DNA from: Quisquiliibacterium sp.
GTDB lineage: Bacteria; Pseudomonadota; Gammaproteobacteria; Burkholderiales; Burkholderiaceae_E
Assembly: GCA_030830765.1 (NCBI GenBank)
Contig: JAURMJ010000148.1
Coordinates: forward strand, 1-12,212
Length of the DNA stretch: 12,212 nt
Direction: 5' to 3'
Every line of letters starts with the position of its first letter. Position 1 is the first letter of the stretch. The notes beneath the pieces were generated by a model that ran no database searches, was not told the origin of the DNA, and was given only the letters and a program-made list of their open reading frames with translations. Of this stretch, positions 1-7,030 are shown piece after piece. Both the position numbers and the translations under genes were made by a program.

Positions 1-471
1 CAGAACGAAAAGAACGTCTGGGAAGCCATTTCGGGTGGTGCCGACATTCTCACCGTCGGTCGCTTTGAGATGCAGTCGCGGGCCTATGTCGGCCGCTTCA
101 ATTTCAAAGGCGGCGATCAGCAGAAGATTGTCGGCAACCTGTCCGGCGGTGAACGTGGACGCCTGCATCTGGCGCAGACGCTGCTGGCCGGCGGCAATGT
201 GCTGCTGCTCGACGAGCCATCAAACGACCTGGACGTGGAAACCCTGCGCGCACTCGAGGACGCACTGCTCGAGTTTGCCGGCAGCGTGCTGGTGATCTCG
301 CACGATCGCTGGTTCCTGGACCGGATCGCCACGCACATCCTGGCCGCCGAAGGCGATTCGCAATGGGTGTTCTTCGACGGCAACTATCAGGAATATGAGG
401 CCGACAAGAAGCGCAGACTGGGTGAAGAAGGTGCCAAGCCCAAGCGTCTGCGTTACAAGCCACTGAAGTAA
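1..471 (+). CDS. ettA: Energy-dependent translational throttle protein EttA, C-terminal part (5' end outside window)
   Basis: EttA is a cytoplasmic ABC-F ATPase that binds the ribosomal E site and couples the first elongation steps to the ATP/ADP ratio. It has no membrane domain. The window opens inside the reading frame and keeps the last 156 residues, most of the second ABC domain. Visible are the EttA-typical stretch [12 protein letters not shown], the ABC signature [11 protein letters not shown], Walker [12 protein letters not shown] and the switch histidine in [17 protein letters not shown]. After these comes a basic tail with the EttA-like [11 protein letters not shown] and a KRLRYKPLK ending. 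The Walker A of this domain lies upstream of the window. Walker B has Ser where EPTNDLD is usual, a conservative change. The ending matches the family's normal C terminus, so the gene looks intact at this end. I am sure of the family and nearly sure of EttA rather than another ABC-F. Confidence 0.93.
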   Translation, partial: QNEKNVWEAISGGADILTVGRFEMQSRAYVGRFNFKGGDQQKIVGNLSGGERGRLHLAQTLLAGGNVLLLDEPSNDLDVETLRALEDALLEFAGSVLVISHDRWFLDRIATHILAAEGDSQWVFFDGNYQEYEADKKRRLGEEGAKPKRLRYKPLK

Positions 472-494
472 TCCGCTGGGCAGGCCGCCCGGAT

Positions 495-512
495 TCCGGT
501 GTATCCGCCGGA
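495..512 (+). terminator. Short hairpin after ettA, possible weak terminator
   Basis: A 7-bp stem pairs 495-501 with 506-512, including one T-G wobble, around a 4-nt loop, 24 nt after the ettA stop. No T-run follows, so it is not a classical intrinsic terminator. The flank is rich in CCGG repeats (TCCGGTGT occurs at 495-502 and 513-520), which could produce such pairing by chance. Confidence 0.25.
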
Positions 513-608
513 TCCGGTGTGGCTTGCGGTCCCAGGTGAGGGTGGCATGCGTTCACTCGCTGATGCCTTCAGGCAGATCGGGCATCATCAGGTCATTGGA
601 GGTCTGCA

Positions 609-1562
609 ATGAACCAACTGATCCTGCATCACTACCCCGAATCACCGTTCGCCGAGAAGGTTCGTCTGATGTTCGGCCACAAGGGGCTGGCCTGGCAGTC
701 GGTGTGGATCCCGATTGTGATGCCCAAGCCTGATCTGATCGCGCTGACCGGCGGCTATCGGCGCACGCCAGTGCTGCAGGTTGGGGCGGACATCTACTGC
801 GATACGGCACTGATCGCGCGCGTGCTCGATCGGCTGCATCCGGGGCCGGCGCTGTTCTCGGACCACACGGCGCTATCCGATATGGCGATGAGCCACTTTC
901 TGGATAACCAGCTGTTTTCGGCTGCTGTCACCTATGCGTTTCAGCCCGATGGGGTCAAGGCTGCGCTCGCGCACATGACGCCCGTTCAGGTTCAGGCTCT
1001 GGTCGAGGATCGCAAGAATTTCCGCAAAGGGGGCAATGCGCCGCGCATGCCGCTGCCTGACGCGCTGGTGCTGCTCAGAAACGTCCTGCCGCGCCTGGAG
1101 GCGCAGCTGGCCGATGAGCGACCATTCCTGGACGGTAGTGCTGCACGCATCTGCGATTTCTCTGCCTATCACCCGCTTTGGTTCATCGAGCGTGCCGGGC
1201 CGCTGGCAGTCATTCTTGACCCCTACCCGCATCTGCGGGGCTGGCTGGGGCGCATGCGTGCGATCGGTCACGGGCAGCCGCAGACCATGGAGGCCGGGCA
1301 GGCCATCGAGATCGCCCGCGCAGCTGAGCCGGCGATGCAGCCTGGCCGCAGCAATCGGGAACAGGATGGCTTCGGAGTCGGGGATCTGGTCAGCGTTGCG
1401 CCGACCGACTACGGGGTTGATCCTGTCATTGGCACGCTGACCAACGTGGAGGCGGACTCGCTGGCGGTGCGTCGAACCGACCCGCGTGCCGGCGACGTCG
1501 TCGTGCATTTCCCAAGGCTCGGATTTCGGGTCGATCCGGTGCAGGGACAGTCTGCCGGTTGA
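609..1562 (+). CDS. Glutathione S-transferase family protein with extra C-terminal module
   Basis: The 317-residue protein has a GST fold in its first two thirds. The N-terminal thioredoxin-like domain (about 1-77) starts LILHHYPESPFAEKVRL, with Ser12 where GSTs carry the catalytic Ser/Tyr/Cys. It also shows the cis-proline motif RTPVLQ (Pro54) and a glutathione-contact segment CDTALIA near 64-70. The helical C-terminal domain (about 85-225) contains the DFSAYHPLWF segment, typical of the GST N-capping region. Residues 250-310 form a further, probably beta-rich module (SVAPTDYG, then VRRTDPRAGDVVVHFPRLGF) beyond the usual length of about 210-230. The substrate is unknown; the family conjugates or reduces electrophiles with glutathione in the cytoplasm. 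The start is well supported: GGAGG at 598-602 lies 6 nt before ATG. The aldo/keto reductase gene follows in the same direction, so a shared detoxification or carbonyl-metabolism transcript is possible. Confidence 0.88.
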   Translation: MNQLILHHYPESPFAEKVRLMFGHKGLAWQSVWIPIVMPKPDLIALTGGYRRTPVLQVGADIYCDTALIARVLDRLHPGPALFSDHTALSDMAMSHFLDNQLFSAAVTYAFQPDGVKAALAHMTPVQVQALVEDRKNFRKGGNAPRMPLPDALVLLRNVLPRLEAQLADERPFLDGSAARICDFSAYHPLWFIERAGPLAVILDPYPHLRGWLGRMRAIGHGQPQTMEAGQAIEIARAAEPAMQPGRSNREQDGFGVGDLVSVAPTDYGVDPVIGTLTNVEADSLAVRRTDPRAGDVVVHFPRLGFRVDPVQGQSAG

Positions 1563-1603
1563 GCAGATCTTTCGCCGCTTTCCTTCCACGATCAGAGTCT
1601 TCA

Positions 1604-2437
1604 ATGAAAACCGTGCAGCTTCCTGACGGCAGCCCGATGCCTGCGCTGGGTCTGGGTACCTGGCACATGGGCGAGTCCCCGCGTGCAGCAGCGGCCGAGG
1701 AGGCCGCACTTCGACATGGCCTGGATCTGGGCATCCGGCTGATCGACACCGCCGAGATGTACGGTGAGGGCGGAGCCGAGCGGATCGTCGGTCGCGCCAT
1801 CGAGGGGCGGCGCGATCAGGTGTTTCTGATCAGCAAGGTCTATCCGCATAACGCCAGCAGGCGCGGCGTCATGGCGGCCTGCGAGCGCAGTCTGCAGCGT
1901 CTGGGCACCGATCGCATCGATCTCTATCTGCTGCACTGGCGGGGGTCTGTGCCGCTGGCAGAGACGATCGAGGCCTTCGAGCGCCTGCAGCAGGATGGCA
2001 GGATTCTCCACTGGGGAGTCAGCAATTTCGATCAAGATGACATGACTGAGCTGTTATCCGAGAAAGCGGGCGCTCACTGCTCAGCTAATCAGGTGTACTA
2101 CAGCGTGTCTCAGCGCGGGGTTGAATATGAGCTCTGCGAACTGCTGGCCGCCCGCTCGATGCCGCTGATCGCCTACTGCCCCATTGATGGTGGGGCGCTG
2201 GCCACCGATCCGCTGCTGACTCAAATTGGCCGCCTTCATGGTGCAAGCGCAGCCCAGGTCGCGATTGCCTGGCTGATGATGCGCCCGGGTGTAGTCCCGA
2301 TTCCGAAGGCAGTGCGTCTCGAACATGTCGAGGCAATTTGCAAGGTTGCTGATTTACGCCTGACTCAGGATGATCTTGTACAGATCGACCGCCGATTTGC
2401 CCCACCGTCCGGGCCTGAACCGCTGATGATTGTCTGA
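1604..2437 (+). CDS. Aldo/keto reductase
   Basis: This is a 277-residue NAD(P)H-dependent carbonyl reductase of the AKR superfamily, a single cytoplasmic TIM barrel. The catalytic tetrad is complete: Asp48 and Tyr53 in LIDTAEMYGEG, Lys78 in LISKVYP and His111 in LYLLHW. The N-terminal GLGTWHMGE and the cofactor-end segment VVPIPKAVRLEHVEA also fit bacterial AKRs of the DkgA/YeaE-like kind. I chose the ATG at 1604 because the family begins at the MKTVQLPDGSPMPALGLGTW segment. The frame is open back to a TTG at 1559 that overlaps the GST stop as TTGA, and starting there would add 15 residues unlike the family. The gap to the GST gene is 41 nt on the same strand, so co-transcription is likely. 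The substrate cannot be read from sequence; 2,5-diketogluconate and methylglyoxal-type aldehydes are typical of relatives. Confidence 0.93.
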   Translation: MKTVQLPDGSPMPALGLGTWHMGESPRAAAAEEAALRHGLDLGIRLIDTAEMYGEGGAERIVGRAIEGRRDQVFLISKVYPHNASRRGVMAACERSLQRLGTDRIDLYLLHWRGSVPLAETIEAFERLQQDGRILHWGVSNFDQDDMTELLSEKAGAHCSANQVYYSVSQRGVEYELCELLAARSMPLIAYCPIDGGALATDPLLTQIGRLHGASAAQVAIAWLMMRPGVVPIPKAVRLEHVEAICKVADLRLTQDDLVQIDRRFAPPSGPEPLMIV

Positions 2438-2482
2438 CTTTCCGGGCCACGTGACGACGCCGCGAAACTGCGATAGCCTGAA

Positions 2483-2528
2483 GCGGAGAGTCCGCATCAT
2501 CGATCAGCCGGGTTCGTCAGCACCCGGC
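2483..2528 (+). terminator. Two tandem hairpins after the aldo/keto reductase gene
   Basis: Two perfect inverted repeats lie in the 137-nt gap. GCGGA (2483-2487) pairs with TCCGC (2491-2495) across 3 nt. GCCGGGT (2507-2513) pairs with ACCCGGC (2522-2528) across 8 nt. Neither is followed by a T-run, so a factor-independent terminator is uncertain. They could instead be part of the 5' leader of the next gene. An AT-richer stretch at about 2541-2564 follows, the likeliest place for promoter or leader elements of the hydrolase gene, although I see no clean -35/-10 pair. Confidence 0.35.
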
Positions 2529-2574
2529 CGACCCGCTCTCAAGTTATTCATTTCAAATCAGTAAGAGGTTTCTC

Positions 2575-3387
2575 ATGCGAAAAATTGTTGGCCTGATGAC
2601 CTGCGCCCTACTGGCTTTGTCGGCGCTGAGCGCCCGGGCAGCGTCAGTCGAGGTGCAGTGGCTTGGTCAGGCTGCGATGAAAGTGACCACCCCCGGGGGC
2701 AAGGTCATTCTGATCGATCCGTTCCTGACCAAGAATCCCAAGACGCCGGCGCAGTACAAGAACCTGGATGCGTTGGGCAAGATCGACCTGATTCTCGTTA
2801 CGCATGCGCACGGCGATCACCTTGGGGATGCCCCCGCCCTGCTCAAGAAGCACGGGGTAAGAATGATCAGCCCGAACGGACTTGCGCTTTCGTTGATCGA
2901 GCTTGGGGTTGTGCCTGCCAAGCAGTTGCTGCGCATGAACAAAAGCGGCACCGTGCAGCCGCTCGGACCGGGGATCAAGGTCACGATGGTGCCCGCTGAA
3001 CATAGCTCTGAGCTCAGTCACAAGAACCCGGTGACCGGTAAGAACGAGCTGCATATCGGGGGCGAGGCCGCGGGCTTCATCATTGAACTGGAGAACGGCT
3101 TCAAGATCTGGCACATGGGCGACACCGGGCTGTTCGGCGACATGAAGACAATCGCGCAGATCTACAAGCCCGACCTGGTCATGATGCCAATCGGAGGCCA
3201 CTTCACGATGGGCCCGTCCGAGGCCGCACTGGCTACCCGCGAATGGATCAAGCCGCGTTATGTGCTGCCGATGCACTACGGCACGTTCCCGTTCCTGAAG
3301 GGCACACCGCAGCAATACCAGCAGGCACTGGGCAGCACCTCGACGAAGGTTTTTGCGATCAGTCCGGGGGATGTGCTCTCGTTCTGA
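2575..3387 (+). CDS. Exported UPF0173/UlaG-like metal-dependent hydrolase (metallo-beta-lactamase fold)
   Basis: The 270-residue protein has an N-terminal signal peptide (MRK, then a hydrophobic run ALLALSALS, then ARA-AS), predicting cleavage around residues 22-23 and a periplasmic enzyme. The mature part is an MBL-fold hydrolase. The metal motif VTHAHGDHLGD gives His77, His79, Asp81 and His82. Further ligand candidates are His143 (PAEHSS), Asp183 (HMGDTGLFGD) and His234 (PMHYGTFPF). These are the landmarks of UPF0173, relatives of UlaG (an L-ascorbate-6-phosphate lactonase), but the true substrate is unknown. The usual UPF0173 protein is about 230 residues and cytoplasmic, so the export signal is notable. 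The start is supported by AAGAGG at 2563-2568, 6 nt before ATG. No partner gene is obvious on this strand. A degenerate copy of its 3' end lies downstream at 3458-3553. Confidence 0.92.
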   Translation: MRKIVGLMTCALLALSALSARAASVEVQWLGQAAMKVTTPGGKVILIDPFLTKNPKTPAQYKNLDALGKIDLILVTHAHGDHLGDAPALLKKHGVRMISPNGLALSLIELGVVPAKQLLRMNKSGTVQPLGPGIKVTMVPAEHSSELSHKNPVTGKNELHIGGEAAGFIIELENGFKIWHMGDTGLFGDMKTIAQIYKPDLVMMPIGGHFTMGPSEAALATREWIKPRYVLPMHYGTFPFLKGTPQQYQQALGSTSTKVFAISPGDVLSF

Positions 3388-3457
3388 CGGGTGTCCCGTT
3401 GTGGCGGGTCCGGTCAAACCACATCACCGCAAGAGAAAGGGGCTGCTGCGGTCTGGA

Positions 3458-3553
3458 CCCTTCCTCAAGGGCGCGCAGCAGCAGTGCGCGCGGGCGCCCG
3501 GCAGCACCTTGACGAAGGGTGTTGCAATCCGTCCGGGCAATGAGGCGCGCTAG
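3458..3553 (+). pseudogene. Decayed 3' fragment of a second UPF0173-type hydrolase gene
   Basis: Read in one frame, this stretch gives PFLKGAQQQCARAPGSTLTK and then GVAIRPGNEAR before a TAG. The last residues of the intact upstream gene read PFLKGTPQQYQQALGSTSTK and then VFAISPGDVLSF. Without any gap, about half of the residues are identical. By my hand count about 66 of 87 nucleotides agree between 3289-3375 and 3458-3544, and the two frames end within one codon of each other. Similarity fades at the last few codons and does not clearly continue upstream of 3458. There is no start codon or ribosome binding site of its own. I infer the tail of an old tandem duplicate whose 5' part was lost. 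The copies are too diverged for a recent duplication. Confidence 0.65.
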
Positions 3554-5121
3554 GCGGGTGCGTTGGCCATCAGCGTTTCATAACGGGTTCGCAGCTCGCG
3601 TTTAAGCACCTTGCCGCTCGGATTCTTCGGCAGCGCATCGGTGAACACCACTTTCTTGGGTACCTTGAAGGGGGCCATCTGTGCCCGGCAGTGGGCAATC
3701 ACAGATTCCTCGCTCAGTGCTGCGCCCGGTTTGGCTACGACGACCGCTGTGACTGCCTCGATCCAGTAGGGGTGGGGCAGGCCGATCACCGCCACCTCAG
3801 AGATGCCATCAAGCCGGTAGACGGTTTCCTCGACCTCACGGCTTGCCACGTTCTCACCGCCGGTCTTGATCATGTCCTTCTTGCGATCAACGACGGTGAT
3901 GTAGCCCTCGTCGTCGATCATGGCCAAGTCGCCACTGTGAAACCAGCCTCCGGCAAACGCGGCTGCGGTGCGCTCCTCGTCATGGAAGTAGCCGGTCAGC
4001 AGCTGCGGCGAGCGATGCACGATTTCGCCAATCTCACCGACCTTCACATCGTTCATCTGATCATCGACGACTCGGGTCTGCACATTGAGCACCGCGCGGC
4101 CGGCCGAGCCAGCCTTGCGCAGCTGATCCTCGGGCTTGAGCACGGTGGCCAGCGGCGCAATCTCAGTCTGACCATAGAAATTCCAAAGCCGGATCTGCGG
4201 CAGCCGGCGCGCGATTTCCTTGAGCACTTCCACCGGCATGATGGCCGCGCCGTAATAGCCCTTGGCCAGCCGGCTCAGATCGGTGGTGTCGAACTGTGGT
4301 GAGCGCAGCAGCGCAATCCAGATCGAAGGTGGTGCAAAGAACGAGTTCGCACCATGCTTTGCAAGCAGCGCCATGATGTTGTCCGGTGTCGGCTTGCCGG
4401 TGATCACGTTGGTTGCGCCTACATAAACGCCCGGGCCCAGGAATACATCGAGCTGCGCGCAGTGATACAACGGCAGCGCATGCACCATCAGGTCGTTCTC
4501 GGCGATTTCGCCTTCGACAACGCAGCTGACATATTCCCAGAGGACGGCCTCATGCGTGAGCATTGCGCCCTTGGGCAGCGATTCGGTCCCGCTGGTATAG
4601 ATGATCTGCAGCAGCGCTGAAGACTCCAGCTGTGCATCAGGCTCGCTGTCATCATCAGAGAGCAGCGCTTCGAAGCCCAGCAGATCGACCGGTGGGCTTG
4701 CCGGGTCTTCTCCAGGCAACCAGATCATCCGTTCAACTGCCGTGTCCAGCTGGGATGCAGCCTTGCCCAGCTCGACCATATCCGGACCGACGCACAGCAG
4801 CCGCGCCCCCGCATGGCGCAGGATGTAGGCGCATTCGTCGGCATTCAGCATGAAGTTGATCGGCACCAGCACCGCCCCCAGCCTGGCCAGCGCAAAACGC
4901 ATGGCCGCAAAGGCGTGGGAGTTGCGCGACAAGATTGCAACGCGCTCCCCGGCCTGCACGCCGATGCCTGCAAGCCCGTTGGCCAGCCGGTTGCACAGCT
5001 GATTGAACTGCGCGTAGTTCCATTGCACCTCGCCACAGACAATCGCGGTCTTGTTCGGGAGTCGGGCTGCGGTGCGTCGCAGCACATCGCCGAGCGTGTG
5101 GCTTCGAGTTGTTGCAAACAT
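3550..5121 (-). CDS. Acyl-CoA synthetase (AMP-forming, class I adenylate-forming enzyme)
   Basis: The 523-residue cytoplasmic enzyme activates a carboxylic acid to its acyl-adenylate and then to the CoA thioester. All family motifs are in order: the phosphate loop YTSGTESLPKGAMLTH (175-190), the adenine-binding YGQTE (316-320), GWFHSGDLA with Asp398, the hinge DRKKDMIKTGGENVASRE (412-429), and the C-terminal PSGK with Lys504 as the adenylation lysine. The loop has ES in place of the commoner TG, a variant I recall from other acyl-CoA synthetases, so activity is expected. Start: reading the minus strand, GGAGA sits a few bases before ATG at 5121. It follows the GMC dehydrogenase gene by 96 nt on the same strand, suggesting joint use in oxidation of an alcohol to an acid and its CoA activation. 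Chain length or aromatic specificity cannot be read from sequence; FadD-like and medium-chain enzymes are both possible. Confidence 0.93.
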   Translation of the reverse strand: MFATTRSHTLGDVLRRTAARLPNKTAIVCGEVQWNYAQFNQLCNRLANGLAGIGVQAGERVAILSRNSHAFAAMRFALARLGAVLVPINFMLNADECAYILRHAGARLLCVGPDMVELGKAASQLDTAVERMIWLPGEDPASPPVDLLGFEALLSDDDSEPDAQLESSALLQIIYTSGTESLPKGAMLTHEAVLWEYVSCVVEGEIAENDLMVHALPLYHCAQLDVFLGPGVYVGATNVITGKPTPDNIMALLAKHGANSFFAPPSIWIALLRSPQFDTTDLSRLAKGYYGAAIMPVEVLKEIARRLPQIRLWNFYGQTEIAPLATVLKPEDQLRKAGSAGRAVLNVQTRVVDDQMNDVKVGEIGEIVHRSPQLLTGYFHDEERTAAAFAGGWFHSGDLAMIDDEGYITVVDRKKDMIKTGGENVASREVEETVYRLDGISEVAVIGLPHPYWIEAVTAVVVAKPGAALSEESVIAHCRAQMAPFKVPKKVVFTDALPKNPSGKVLKRELRTRYETLMANAPA

Positions 5122-5217
5122 CTGTTGTTCTCCGGGTCGCCGTCTTCAGGGGATGAGCCGCTTGTTTCTGGCCGGCGCACGCCTGCAAAGAACCAGGTGT
5201 GAGCCTGCTTGCGCAGC

Positions 5218-6804
5218 TCAGCCTGCCGCATCCTCCAGGACAAGATCTGCCCCTTTTTCCGCAACGGCAACAACCGCGGCATTCGTGTTGCCCGAGACCA
5301 CGGCAGGCATGACCGAGGCATCGATCACACGAAGCCCCGAAATCCCGCGAACGCGCAGCCGCTCATCAACCACCGAGCGCGGATCCGTGCCCATCCGGCA
5401 AGTCGAGGTCGGGTGATAGACGGTCTCACCCGTCGCCCGGATGAAATCGAGCCATTCGTCATCGGACTGCACCTTGGCGCCCGGCATCCGCTCTTCGACG
5501 ATGTAATCGGCCAACGGCCTGGATTGCGTGATCCGGCGCAGCAGTTTCATGCCGTCGACCATCGTGCGTTGTTCGTTCTCGGTGCTCAGGTAGTTGTACT
5601 GGATCATCGGGGCCTGCGTCGCATCGGCGCTGCGCAGCCGCACCCAGCCGCGTGATTCGGCCTGCAGCTGCGACATCGAGCAGGTGAAGCCGGGGAATTT
5701 ATCCAGCACGCCGCCGCGTTTCGCCACTGAGAAGTTGATGAAGTAGTACTGCGCATCCGGTCGGGTCAATTCGGGGCGGGTGCGTGCGAAGGCGGCCGCA
5801 TAGCCGGCGCTCACGGTCAGTGGCCCACGTTTTTGCAGCAGGTATTTCAGGCCGATCTTGACCTGGCCCCACCAGGTGGCCATGTCATCGTTGATCGTGA
5901 TCGGCTTGTTGCAGCGAAAGAAGCTGCGCACGTACAGATGATCCTGCAGGTTCTCGCCGACTTCGGGTGAATCGAGCACCACCGGAATGCCAAGCTTGTT
6001 CAGCGCATCAGCAGGTCCGACACCGGACAACTGCAACAACTGCGGCGAGTTGAACGAGCCGCCGCAGAGAATCACTTCGCGAGCCATCGCACGCTGCGTG
6101 TTGCCACCCTGCGTGTACTCGACACCGGTGGCACGGGTGCCTTCAAACAGAATACGGGTTGTCAGGGCCTCGGTTTCAACCCGCAGGTTGGCGCGCTTTT
6201 GCGCCGGACGCAGGTAGCCGACCGCTGTGCTGATGCGCCGACCGTTGCGCAGGTTGGCCTGGTAGTAACCGGCTCCTTCCTGATTTGCACCGTTGAAGTC
6301 ATCGTTGCGGGGCAGACCGGTTGACTGGGCCGACGCAATGAAGGCATCGCAGAGTTCATGCTTGTCCGGAAGATCGGAGACCGCGAAGGGGCCACCGGCG
6401 CCGTGCCACTCGCTTGCCCCCCGACTCTGGTCCTCAGCCTTGATGAAGTAGGGCAGGATCCCGTCAAAGTCCCAGCCCGGAACACCCCACTGATCAAAGT
6501 CCTCGCGCTGCCCACGGATATAGACCAGACCGTTGATCGATGAAGACCCTCCCAGCACCTTGCCGCGCGGCGTGAAGATGCGCCGGCCGCCCATGTTCGG
6601 CTCAGGCTCCGACTCGTAGCTCCAGTTCACGCGCTTGTCGCTGAACAGTTTGCCGTAGCCGATCGGAATATGAATCCATGGGTTGGTGTCCTTCGGACCC
6701 GCTTCAAGCAGCAGCACTGAGTGGCGACCGTTCTCGGTCAGGCGGTTGGCCAGCACACAGCCGGCGGAGCCGGCCCCCACGACGATGTAGTCGTATGTCG
6801 TCAT
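5218..6804 (-). CDS. GMC-family FAD-dependent alcohol/choline-type dehydrogenase
   Basis: The 528-residue flavoenzyme oxidises a primary alcohol, passing electrons to a quinone or other acceptor. The N-terminal FAD dinucleotide fold is YDYIVVGAGSAGCVLANRL (5-22). GMC signature 1 follows at GKVLGGSSSINGLVYIRG (81-98) and signature 2 near GGSFNSPQLLQLSGVGP (248-264). At the C terminus are the catalytic His464 in YHPTSTCRMG and Asn507 in SGNTNAA, the usual His/Asn pair. The frame stays open upstream to 6969, but I place the start at 6804: on the minus strand GAGGAGC lies just ahead of that ATG and the family begins with the FAD motif. Relatives include choline dehydrogenase BetA, alkanol dehydrogenase AlkJ and PEG dehydrogenase. 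No betaine genes are nearby, so choline is not favoured. The acyl-CoA synthetase downstream suggests a catabolic alcohol-to-acyl-CoA route. Confidence 0.93.
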   Translation of the reverse strand: MTTYDYIVVGAGSAGCVLANRLTENGRHSVLLLEAGPKDTNPWIHIPIGYGKLFSDKRVNWSYESEPEPNMGGRRIFTPRGKVLGGSSSINGLVYIRGQREDFDQWGVPGWDFDGILPYFIKAEDQSRGASEWHGAGGPFAVSDLPDKHELCDAFIASAQSTGLPRNDDFNGANQEGAGYYQANLRNGRRISTAVGYLRPAQKRANLRVETEALTTRILFEGTRATGVEYTQGGNTQRAMAREVILCGGSFNSPQLLQLSGVGPADALNKLGIPVVLDSPEVGENLQDHLYVRSFFRCNKPITINDDMATWWGQVKIGLKYLLQKRGPLTVSAGYAAAFARTRPELTRPDAQYYFINFSVAKRGGVLDKFPGFTCSMSQLQAESRGWVRLRSADATQAPMIQYNYLSTENEQRTMVDGMKLLRRITQSRPLADYIVEERMPGAKVQSDDEWLDFIRATGETVYHPTSTCRMGTDPRSVVDERLRVRGISGLRVIDASVMPAVVSGNTNAAVVAVAEKGADLVLEDAAG

Positions 6805-7030
6805 TCGATCTTGCTCCTCTGGACATTTGGCGAAATCCCCGGCGCTGCCTGCAAGCTCACAGCCATTTCCGGATCTTCGCAAACCGTTTCGCCGAAAGTG
6901 TACCGGGAGCAATGGCAGGAAGAGTGTCCGGGACGCCGGATTGTTCCGGATCTGAAGTCTGATCTTCAAGGGCAGGAAGCCGATGCCCTAAACTCATGGC
7001 ATCGCATCAACTCCGGTTCCGCGTCCCCGC
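6805..7030. promoter_or_regulatory. Divergent intergenic region between GMC dehydrogenase and di-heme peroxidase genes
   Basis: This 226-nt gap must carry promoters for at least two divergent transcripts. On the minus-strand side the GMC gene has a strong GAGGAGC ribosome site. On the plus side, TTCAAG (6965-6970) and TAAACT (6989-6994), 18 nt apart, are only a weak sigma-70-like pair. Possible operator-type elements are a direct repeat TTCCGGATCT at 6867-6876 and 6944-6953, and an inverted pair GGCGAAA (6829-6835) / TTTCGCC (6887-6893). None matches a binding site I can name. Confidence 0.35.

Noticed and set aside
508..517. Palindrome CCGGATCCGG after ettA
   Set aside because: Single short palindrome in a CCGG-rich stretch. 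It does not recur elsewhere that I noticed and has no link to a regulator.
873..1709. Long minus-strand open frame of 278 codons
   Set aside because: It lies opposite the GST and aldo/keto reductase genes, whose families are clear. Its translation has no recognisable motif, and such shadows are common in GC-rich DNA.
2644..3417. Minus-strand open frame of 257 codons opposite the exported hydrolase
   Set aside because: The plus-strand frame has a signal peptide and complete MBL metal motifs. The antisense frame has no motifs and no ribosome site of note.
4565..4605. Acyl-CoA synthetase phosphate loop with ES instead of TG (residues 179-181 region)
   Set aside because: All other catalytic motifs including Lys504 are intact, and this loop variant is known from other acyl-CoA synthetases, so it is not evidence of inactivation.
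6802..6969. Extended N terminus for the GMC dehydrogenase (55 extra residues)
   Set aside because: The extension is not membrane- or signal-like and precedes the standard N-terminal FAD motif. A strong GAGGAGC site sits directly before the internal ATG at 6804.
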